Shown piece by piece: positions 1 to 6,103 of a stretch of DNA of 64,000 bases. The notes under the pieces were generated by a model that made no database searches, was not told the DNA's origin, and saw nothing but the letters and a program-made list of their open reading frames with translations. Each line of letters begins with the position of its first letter. Within the stretch, counting starts at the first letter, position 1. The stretch comes from Actinacidiphila glaucinigra (lineage in GTDB: Bacteria; Actinomycetota; Actinomycetes; Streptomycetales; Streptomycetaceae), in the NCBI RefSeq assembly GCF_900188405.1, contig NZ_FZOF01000016.1, forward strand, positions 1-64,000, given 5' to 3'. The position numbers and the translations under genes are program-made.

Positions 1-1
1 T

Positions 2-1207
2 CGTGTTCTGGACATGACGCATGTCCAGTCGGGTCCGTCGGCGACGCAGTTGCTGGCGTGGCTGGGTGCGGACGTGGTGAAGCTGGAGGCGCCCGGGGGT
101 GACATCACCCGGCGTCAGCTGCGGGACGTGCCCGGGGTGGACAGCCTGTACTTCACGATGCTCAACGCGAACAAGCGGAGCATCACGCTGAACACCAAGA
201 CCCCGCGCGGACGGGAGATCCTGACCGACCTGATCGCCCGCAGCGACGTGATGGTCGAGAACTTCGGCCCCGGCGCGATCGACCGGATGGGCTTCACCTG
301 GGAACGCATCCAGGAGATCAACCCCCGCATCGTGTACGCCTCGATCAAGGGCTTCGGGGACGGCCCCTACACCGCGTTCAAGGCCTACGAGGTCGTCGCG
401 CAGGCCATGGGCGGCTCGATGGCCACCACCGGCTTCGAAGGCGGCCCGCCGATGGCCACCGGCGCACAGATCGGCGACTCCGGCACCGGAGTCCACGCCG
501 TCGCCGGGATCCTGGCCGCCCTCTACCAGCGCACCCACACCGGACGCGGACAACGCGTCCAGGTCGCCATGCAGCACGCCGTCCTCAACCTGTGCCGCGT
601 CAAACTCCGCGACCAGCAACGCCTGGCCCACGGACCACTGGCCGAATACCCCAACGAGGACTTCACCGACGAAGTCCCCCGCTCCGGCAACGCCTCCGGC
701 GGCGGACAACCCGGCTGGGCGGTCAAATGCGCCCCCGGCGGCCCCAACGACTACGTCTACGTCATCGTCCAACCCGTCGGCTGGCAACCCCTGGCCCAAC
801 TCATCGGCCACCCCGAACTCGCCGACGACCCCGAATGGGCCACCCCCGAAGCCAGGCTCCCCAAACTCGCCAAGATGTTCCAGCTCATCGAGGAATGGAC
901 CACCACCCAGCCCAAATGGCGGGTCCTCGAAGAACTCAACCGGCACAACATCCCATGCGGGCCGATCCTGTCCACCAAAGAGATCATCGACGACGAAAGC
1001 CTCAAGGCCAACGAAATCGTCGTCGACGTCGACCACCCCGAACGCGGCACCTACACCACCGTCGGAAACCCCCTCAAACTCTCCGACTCACCCACCACCA
1101 TCCACCGCTCACCCCTCCTCGGCGAACACAACCACGACATCTACACCACCGAACTCGGCATCCACGAGGACGAGCTGCCGGGGCTCAAGGCACAAGGAGT
1201 GATCTGA
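2..1207 (+). CDS. frc: Family III CoA-transferase, formyl-CoA:oxalate CoA-transferase-like (5' partial)
   Basis: This enzyme would move CoA between formyl-CoA and oxalate, giving oxalyl-CoA and formate. The open frame runs off the left edge of the window: the first visible codons read RVLDMTHVQSGP and align with residue 10 onward of the complete paralogue at 26575, so only about nine residues are missing and the ATG at 14 is internal. The family III features are visible: GADVVKLE, the NANKRSI segment, the VENFGPGAIDRMG segment, and the catalytic aspartate in GAQIGDSGTG (codon 476-478), which matches Asp169 of the Oxalobacter enzyme. Similarity to the second copy extends over the whole length, including the glycine loop NASGGGQPG. 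Whether this copy has the same substrate is inferred. It is followed by carbonic anhydrase and lies at the edge of the oxalate locus. Confidence 0.9.
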   Translation, partial: RVLDMTHVQSGPSATQLLAWLGADVVKLEAPGGDITRRQLRDVPGVDSLYFTMLNANKRSITLNTKTPRGREILTDLIARSDVMVENFGPGAIDRMGFTWERIQEINPRIVYASIKGFGDGPYTAFKAYEVVAQAMGGSMATTGFEGGPPMATGAQIGDSGTGVHAVAGILAALYQRTHTGRGQRVQVAMQHAVLNLCRVKLRDQQRLAHGPLAEYPNEDFTDEVPRSGNASGGGQPGWAVKCAPGGPNDYVYVIVQPVGWQPLAQLIGHPELADDPEWATPEARLPKLAKMFQLIEEWTTTQPKWRVLEELNRHNIPCGPILSTKEIIDDESLKANEIVVDVDHPERGTYTTVGNPLKLSDSPTTIHRSPLLGEHNHDIYTTELGIHEDELPGLKAQGVI

Positions 1208-1209
1208 CC

Positions 1210-1365
1210 ATGAACGCGGACCACACGCGCCGTCCCACCGCCGGCGACACCACCCGGCGGTGCGAGCCGCCGCCGTACCGGCGGCGTCCGGAGCACGGCA
1301 CGTCGGCGCGGCGGACCCCGCCGCCGTACCGGGGGCGCTGCGCCCTGCGGTCCGGCCTGCGTTGA
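1210..1365 (+). CDS. Possible small Arg/Pro-rich protein (51 aa)
   Basis: A 51-codon frame begins two bases after the stop of the CoA-transferase gene. An AAGGAG sits at 1193-1198, 11 bases before its ATG, at a usable ribosome-binding distance. The peptide is rich in arginine and proline and contains the pentapeptide PPPYR twice (EPPPYRRR and TPPPYRGR). Almost all third positions are G or C, but that is also true of chance frames in this DNA. I do not recognise a family. It may be a translationally coupled small protein or chance. The repeat could simply reflect the CCGCCGTACCGG palindromes in the DNA. Confidence 0.3.
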   Translation: MNADHTRRPTAGDTTRRCEPPPYRRRPEHGTSARRTPPPYRGRCALRSGLR

Positions 1366-1382
1366 TTCACGGCGTCTATCGA
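1364..1382. promoter_or_regulatory. LysR-type box upstream of carbonic anhydrase
   Basis: GATTCACGGCGTCTATCGA matches GATAAACGCCGTCTATCGG at 24621-24639 in the oxalate ligase/decarboxylase promoter at 15 of 19 positions, including the full CGTCTATCG right half. The spacing fits the T-N11-A layout used by LysR-type regulators. It sits about 115 bases before the carbonic anhydrase start. Binding by the LysR protein encoded at 21907 is inferred. Confidence 0.45.
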
Positions 1383-1497
1383 CCGCCGGGAGGAAACCGG
1401 AGCGGCGCGAGCCGCCGTGGTCCACCCCGAACCGGCCCCTCACGTGCATGATCGGAACACGTGGGGGGCCGCACCAGAAAAGGAGCGCACCGGAGTC

Positions 1498-2049
1498 ATG
1501 TCGACGTCAACGTACGGTTCCGCACAGCCCGGCGGCAGCGCCGCGGGCGGGGAGACGGTCATCGACCGCCTCGTGGAGTCCAACCGCAAGTACGCCGCGG
1601 GGTTCGACGACCCCGGCATGGGCGCCCAGCCCGTGCTCCAGGTCGCCGTCGTGGCCTGCATGGACGCCCGGATCGACCTGCACGCCGCCCTCGGCCTGGA
1701 GCTCGGCGACTGCCACACCATCCGCAACGCTGGCGGCGTCGTCACCGACGACACCATCCGGTCGCTGACCATCAGCCAGCGGGCCCTGAAGACCCGCAGC
1801 GTGATACTGATCCACCACACCGGCTGCGGCCTGCAGACCCTCACCGAGGACTTCCGGCACGAGCTGGAGATGGAGGTCGGCCAGCGCCCCGCGTGGGCGG
1901 TGGAGGCGTTCCAGGACGTCGACCAGGACGTCCGGCAGTCGATGCAGCGGGTGCGCACCTCCCCGTTCCTGCCCCACACCGACGACATCCGGGGCTTCGT
2001 CTTCGACGTCACCACGGGGCTGCTGCGGGAGATCGACCCCCAGCCCTGA
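1498..2049 (+). CDS. Beta-class carbonic anhydrase
   Basis: The product interconverts CO2 and bicarbonate. The 183-residue protein carries the zinc-site motifs of the beta class: CMDAR (Cys, then the Asp-Arg dyad) and HHTGCGL (His and Cys ligands about 53 residues later). Its length fits the short, cytoplasmic, plant-like type. The start ATG at 1498 is preceded by AAAGGAG around 1480; an in-frame ATG at 1417 lacks a good ribosome-binding site. The position directly after a formyl-CoA transferase gene, and a LysR-type box in its promoter shared with the oxalate decarboxylase promoter, suggest it handles the CO2 released from oxalate and formate. That role is inference; the enzyme class is clear. 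Confidence 0.93.
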   Translation: MSTSTYGSAQPGGSAAGGETVIDRLVESNRKYAAGFDDPGMGAQPVLQVAVVACMDARIDLHAALGLELGDCHTIRNAGGVVTDDTIRSLTISQRALKTRSVILIHHTGCGLQTLTEDFRHELEMEVGQRPAWAVEAFQDVDQDVRQSMQRVRTSPFLPHTDDIRGFVFDVTTGLLREIDPQP

Positions 2050-2079
2050 GCCCCCGGGGCACGACGCCCCGTCCAGACC

Positions 2080-2202
2080 TGCGCGCGGACCGGCGGACGG
2101 CAACCTGCCGGGAGACGCGGGACGGCTGCTCCCGGCGGCTGGTCCGCGCGCACGCCGGCGGGGCGGCCGGCCCGCACGCACACCCGCGTGCCCGGCCGCC
2201 CC
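2080..2202. terminator. Paired stem-loops after carbonic anhydrase
   Basis: Two GC-rich hairpins lie in the gap between carbonic anhydrase and the next gene. A perfect 12-bp inverted repeat (TGCGCGCGGACC at 2080-2091 and its complement at 2141-2152) encloses an inner stem (2107-2114 with 2129-2136). A second perfect 11-bp repeat pairs 2160-2170 with 2192-2202. No U-tract follows, which is usual for Streptomyces terminators. Confidence 0.6.
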
Positions 2203-2269
2203 GTCCGTCGGCGTGCCCACATCCACTGCCTGACGGCAGATCAGCAACCGTTCCCGAGGGGGTCACCTC

Positions 2270-3070
2270 GTGTCGTACCGCAACGCCTTCTCCCGTGTCC
2301 TGAGCGACGTCATCGCGCCCCGTGCCGAGCGGACCGGCAGGGAGGGGAGCTTCCCGCGCGGCGCGGTGACCGCCCTGGGCGAGGCGGGCCTGCTCGGGCT
2401 GACCGTCTCCGCCGGACTGGGCGGCGGTGGCCGGGGTCCGGCCGAGGCCGCCGAGGTCGTCGCGCGGATCGCCGGGAGCTGCCCGGTGACCGCGGCCGTG
2501 CTCCAGTCCCACTACGCGGCGGTCGCCGTGATCGAGGCGTGCGGAAGCGCCTGGGTGCGCGGCGAGATAGCCGCCGGACGCCACCTGAGCAGCCTCGCCC
2601 TCGCGGACGGTGCGTACGGCGCCGTGGGTGCGACCGCCACCCGCACCGGTGAGGTGGTCACCCTGAGCGCCCGCAAGCGCGAGGTCGTCGCGGCGGGGGA
2701 GGCCGACAGCTACGTCTGGTCGTCCCCGCCGCTCGCCGCCGCGGACGGGCTGACCCTGTGGCTGGTGCCCGCGCACGCGCCCGACCTGTTCGTCCCCGCC
2801 CGGCCGGACGGGGCGGGGCCGCACGGCAGCGCCACCTCGACGGTGCTCGCCGACCCGGTCCTCGTCCCCGCCGACGCGATGCTCGGGGAGGACGGCGCGG
2901 GGCACGACGTCGTGCTGCGCACGGTGCTGCCGTGGCTGCTCGAACTGCGGGACGCCGTGGGCGCGGCGGCCGTCCACCCGTCGGTGGCGGCCGCGGAATC
3001 GGCCCCCTCGGCGCCGGCCGGGGCGGCTCAGCTCAGCGCCGTCGCCCCCGCCGCGACCGCCTTGCGGTAG
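2270..3070 (+). CDS. Acyl-CoA dehydrogenase-like protein, C-terminal domain missing
   Basis: The 266-residue product begins at GTG 2270 after GAGGG and resembles the N-terminal helical and middle beta domains of flavin acyl-CoA dehydrogenases (GEAGLLGLTVSAGLGGGG near residue 40, a middle beta region from about 110 to 220). Family members are about 380 residues. Here the C-terminal helical domain, which carries the catalytic glutamate and part of the FAD site, is absent: the sequence stops soon after VLRTVLPWLLELRDAVGAA, and the last 14 codons overlap the convergent GntR gene. Either it is a decayed dehydrogenase or a short non-catalytic relative kept in oxalate loci. A dehydrogenase activity should not be assumed. 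Confidence 0.65.
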   Translation: MSYRNAFSRVLSDVIAPRAERTGREGSFPRGAVTALGEAGLLGLTVSAGLGGGGRGPAEAAEVVARIAGSCPVTAAVLQSHYAAVAVIEACGSAWVRGEIAAGRHLSSLALADGAYGAVGATATRTGEVVTLSARKREVVAAGEADSYVWSSPPLAAADGLTLWLVPAHAPDLFVPARPDGAGPHGSATSTVLADPVLVPADAMLGEDGAGHDVVLRTVLPWLLELRDAVGAAAVHPSVAAAESAPSAPAGAAQLSAVAPAATALR

Positions 3071-3717
3071 TCGCCGGTGCGTTCGGTGTGCTTGCGCATG
3101 ATCTCGCCGGCGCGTTCGGCGTCGCCCTTGGCGATGGCCTTGATGAGCTGGGCGTGCTCGTTCCAGGCGTCCTTGCCGCGGGGCTTGGCGATCGGGGTGT
3201 AGTACCACCGCACCTTCCGGCTCACCTGCGAGATCAGTTCGGCCAGCACGGCGTTGGCGGCGATGGACGTGATGAAGGAGTGCAGCGCCGTGTTCGCCGT
3301 GACCAGGCGCTCCACGTCACCCGCGGCGAGCGCCCCGACCCCTTCCTCCTGCAGCTCCCAGAGGCGTTCGACGTCCTCGGGCTTGGCGTTCCCGGCGGCG
3401 AGCCGGGCCGAGTAGGTCTCCAGCACCGAGCGGACGCCCAGCAGTTGGGCGGCCTCCTCCTCGGTGGGGGAGTGCACGAAGGCACCCTGGGCGGGGCGCA
3501 GGTCGACCCAGCCGTCGGTCTGCAGGCGCTGCAGGGCCTCGCGCACCGGCTGGCGGGAAACCCCGAGATGCTCGGCGAGTTCGGCCTCGACCAGGTGCTG
3601 GCCGGGCGTCAGGGACCCGCTGATGATCAGTTCGATGAGGGCGTCGTACACGGCCTGGCGCAGTGGTGCGGGGCGGGCGACCCGGTGGGTCGCCGCGGCC
3701 GTCAGGGCCTCGCGCAT
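3028..3717 (-). CDS. GntR (FadR subfamily) transcriptional regulator 1
   Basis: This is a 229-residue regulator with an N-terminal winged helix (PLRQAVYDALIELIISGSLTPGQ, then LGVSRQPVREALQRL as recognition helix) and an all-helical FCD effector domain (residues about 85-220, with the metal or ligand histidines of the HSFI and WNEH segments). The start ATG at 3717 is chosen because homology to the paralogue at 16321 begins there and a GGGGA precedes it; the longer open frame is promoter DNA. It faces the formate dehydrogenase operon, and paired operator-like sites fill the gap. The second regulator is nearly identical through the DNA-binding domain, so both probably read the same operator. The effector is probably a small acid of oxalate metabolism, which is inferred. 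Confidence 0.92.
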   Translation of the reverse strand: MREALTAAATHRVARPAPLRQAVYDALIELIISGSLTPGQHLVEAELAEHLGVSRQPVREALQRLQTDGWVDLRPAQGAFVHSPTEEEAAQLLGVRSVLETYSARLAAGNAKPEDVERLWELQEEGVGALAAGDVERLVTANTALHSFITSIAANAVLAELISQVSRKVRWYYTPIAKPRGKDAWNEHAQLIKAIAKGDAERAGEIMRKHTERTGDYRKAVAAGATALS

Positions 3718-3801
3718 GGTTCCCCCGTTCTGCCACCGAGCCTGTGGGCCGACGGCTCTCGACTGGTGGCCGCCGTGAGGGTCGCCGGCGGCGGGAAGAG
3801 T

Positions 3802-3826
3802 CAGTATACAGGTTTTGGTATGCAAC
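3802..3826. promoter_or_regulatory. Tandem GntR operator in the gntR1 promoter
   Basis: CAGTATACAG (3802-3811) and GGTATGCAA (3817-3825) are separated by five bases. The same pair with the same spacing occurs before the second GntR gene (17053-17077). This suggests autoregulation and cross-regulation. Confidence 0.65.
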
Positions 3827-3889
3827 ATGCCTTCTGTCGCGGCAAGGCGCGCCCTGGTGGCGGGACTTGGAAAAGTCCTGGCCGCAGCA

Positions 3890-3915
3890 TTCTGTATGCA
3901 GAAGTTTGTATGCGG
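3890..3915. promoter_or_regulatory. GntR operator pair before the formate dehydrogenase operon
   Basis: The symmetric TTCTGTATGCAGAA (3890-3903) contains the core CTGTATGCAG, and a second copy TTGTATGCGG lies at 3906-3915, 14 bp centre to centre. The pair is about 100 bases before the first formate dehydrogenase gene. The exact reverse complement of the core is found before the PanE-like gene at 20527. Confidence 0.65.
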
Positions 3916-4013
3916 TATCGTCGCGGTGTACTGCCGGCACCGTCGGGAAGGCGAAGCGGCTCTGTGACGATCCCGCGCCGGCACTCCCTGACCTGGCGAA
4001 GGCGGAGTGGTCA

Positions 4014-4490
4014 ATGACGATCGGCGGGAGTGACATGACGGTCGAAGACGCGGTCCGGACGGTTGTGGCTGATCATCGGGATCAGCGCGGTGCGCTGCTG
4101 CCGGTACTGCACGCCCTGCAGGCCGAGTTGGGGTGCGTACCGAAAGAGGCGATACCGGTGCTCGCCGACGAGTTCAACCTCTCCAGGGCCGACGTCCACG
4201 GAGTGGTGACCTTCTACCACGACTTCCGCCGCGAGCCGGCGGGACGGACCACGGTGCGCATCTGCCGCGCCGAGGCGTGCCAGGCCCTCGGGTCCGACGC
4301 GCTGGTGGGCTACGCGCGGGAAGCGGGACTGGCGGTGGGGGAGACGACCCCCGACGGCTCGGTCACCGTCGAGCAGGTCTTCTGCCTCGGCAACTGCGCC
4401 CTGGGGCCCGCGGTCGAGGTCGACGGCCGGTTGTACGGACGAGTGGACACGGCCCGGTTGGGCTCCATCCTCAAGGGGACGGTGGCATGA
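4014..4490 (+). CDS. fdsG: NAD-dependent formate dehydrogenase gamma subunit (NuoE-like)
   Basis: This 158-residue subunit belongs to the NuoE/FdsG family and carries one [2Fe-2S] cluster that passes electrons to the diaphorase subunit. The four ligands are visible as CRAEAC and, about 35 residues later, CLGNC. The helical N-terminal part (LHALQAELGCVPKEAIPVLADEF, then VHGVVTFYHDFR) is typical. Start is ATG 4014, preceded by GGCGGAG; ATG 4035 with GGGAG upstream is a close alternative. It is the first gene of an operon whose next start overlaps its stop (ATGA). Upstream GntR-like operators suggest oxalate-responsive control. It feeds electrons from the catalytic subunit towards NAD+ in the cytoplasm. 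Confidence 0.93.
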   Translation: MTIGGSDMTVEDAVRTVVADHRDQRGALLPVLHALQAELGCVPKEAIPVLADEFNLSRADVHGVVTFYHDFRREPAGRTTVRICRAEACQALGSDALVGYAREAGLAVGETTPDGSVTVEQVFCLGNCALGPAVEVDGRLYGRVDTARLGSILKGTVA

Positions 4491-6103
4491 CGAAGGACTC
4501 TTCCGACTCCGCGGTGACGGTCTACGTCCCGCGTGACTCGGCGGCCAGATCGGTCGGCGCGGACGAGGTGGCGGACGCGCTGATGCGCGCCGCGGCGGAG
4601 CGGGAGGCGCCCGTCGAGGTGGTGCGCAACGGCTCCCGCGGCATGCTGTGGCTGGAGCCGCTGGTCGAGGTGGTCACCCCGGCCGGCCGCGTCGGGTACG
4701 GGCCGGTGGCCCCCTCCGACGTCGAGGGGCTGCTGGCCGCGGGCATGCTCGAGGGCGCCGACCACCCGCTGCGCCTCGGCGTCGTCGACGAACTGCCCTG
4801 GCTGGCCCGCCAGACCCGGGTCACCTTCTCCCGCATCGGGATCACCGATCCCCTCTCGCCGGAGGACTACCTGCGCCACGGCGGCCTGGCCGGACTGCGC
4901 ACCGCCCTCGGCATGGCCCCCGCCGACGTCGTCACCGAGGTCACCGACTCCGGTCTGCGGGGACGCGGCGGCGCCGGCTTCCCGGCCGGCATCAAGTGGA
5001 AGACCGTCCTGGACTGCGCCGACGAGCTCAAGTTCGTGTGCTGCAACGCCGACGAGGGCGACAGCGGCACCTTCGCCGACCGCATGGTCATGGAGGGCGA
5101 CCCCTTCATGCTCATCGAGGGCATGACGATCGCCGCGCACTCCGTCGGCGCGCGCGAGGGCTACATCTACATCCGCTCCGAATACCCCGACGCGGTGGCC
5201 ACGATGCGCGCCGCGATCGGCATCGCGCACGAACAGGGGTGGCTCGGCAAGGGCATCCTCGGCTCCCCGCTCGACTTCGAGCTGCACGTACGCGTCGGCG
5301 CCGGAGCGTACATCTGCGGCGAGGAGACCTCCATGCTGGAGAGCCTGGAGGGCAAGCGCGGAACCGTCCGCGCCAAGCCGCCGATCCCCGCGATCGAGGG
5401 CCTGTTCGGCAAGCCGACGGTCGTCAACAACGTCCTCACGCTCGCCACGGTGCCGGTCATCCTCGCCGAGGGCGCGAAGGCGTACCAGGAACTCGGCGTG
5501 GAACGCTCCCGCGGCACCCAGGTGTTCCAGCTCGGCGGCAACATCGCCCGCGGCGGGATCGTGGAGACCGCCTTCGGCGTCACGCTGCGCGAACTGGTCG
5601 AGGAGTACGGCGGCGGCACCTTCTCCGGGCGGCCGGTCCGCACGGTGCAGGTCGGCGGGCCGCTCGGCGCCTACCTGCCGACGTCGATGTTCGACCTGCC
5701 GATGGACTACGAGGCGTTCGCCGAGGCGGGCGCCATGCTCGGCCACGGCGGTGTCGTCGTGTTCGACGAGTCCGTCGACATGGCCGCCCAGGCGCGGTTC
5801 GCGATGGAGTTCTGCGCCGAGGAGTCCTGCGGCAAGTGCACGCCCTGCCGGGTGGGCTCGGTCCGCGGTGTCGAGGTGATCGACAAGATCGTGGCCGGTC
5901 AGCAGCGGGACGAGAACCTGGCCCTGCTCGAGGACCTGTGCGAGTTGATGACCGACGGCTCCCTGTGCGCGATGGGCGGGCTCACGCCGATGCCCGTGCG
6001 CAGCGCCATCGCGCACTTCCCCGACGACTTCCTCGCCCGCGACCCCGGCCGGGCGATCCCACGCACGCACGCCCATGGAGGCAGGACGGAGGGCACGGCA
6101 TGA
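4487..6103 (+). CDS. fdsB: NAD-dependent formate dehydrogenase beta subunit (NuoF-like diaphorase)
   Basis: The 538-residue NuoF/FdsB-type flavoprotein reduces NAD+ with electrons from the iron-sulfur chain. It has a degenerate thioredoxin-like N-terminal domain (about residues 1-120) followed by the FMN/NADH-binding signature GLRGRGGAGFPAG, the NADEGDSGTFADR loop, the GAGAYICGEETSM loop, and the C-terminal [4Fe-4S] motif ESCGKCTPCR. The ATG overlaps the stop of fdsG, and its own stop overlaps the ATG of the catalytic subunit, so the genes are translationally coupled. The fused thioredoxin-like domain and length match FdsB from soluble formate dehydrogenases rather than complex I NuoF. Confidence 0.94.
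   Translation: MTKDSSDSAVTVYVPRDSAARSVGADEVADALMRAAAEREAPVEVVRNGSRGMLWLEPLVEVVTPAGRVGYGPVAPSDVEGLLAAGMLEGADHPLRLGVVDELPWLARQTRVTFSRIGITDPLSPEDYLRHGGLAGLRTALGMAPADVVTEVTDSGLRGRGGAGFPAGIKWKTVLDCADELKFVCCNADEGDSGTFADRMVMEGDPFMLIEGMTIAAHSVGAREGYIYIRSEYPDAVATMRAAIGIAHEQGWLGKGILGSPLDFELHVRVGAGAYICGEETSMLESLEGKRGTVRAKPPIPAIEGLFGKPTVVNNVLTLATVPVILAEGAKAYQELGVERSRGTQVFQLGGNIARGGIVETAFGVTLRELVEEYGGGTFSGRPVRTVQVGGPLGAYLPTSMFDLPMDYEAFAEAGAMLGHGGVVVFDESVDMAAQARFAMEFCAEESCGKCTPCRVGSVRGVEVIDKIVAGQQRDENLALLEDLCELMTDGSLCAMGGLTPMPVRSAIAHFPDDFLARDPGRAIPRTHAHGGRTEGTA

Noticed and set aside
1208..1500. CRISPR-like or tandem repeat array from CCGCCGTACCGG units
   Set aside because: Only a few short palindromic copies occur, with irregular spacing; no repeat-spacer pattern.
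3663..4013. N-terminal extension of the formate dehydrogenase gamma subunit
   Set aside because: This region contains the GntR operator sites and reads as arginine-rich, family-unlike protein; homology begins at 4014.
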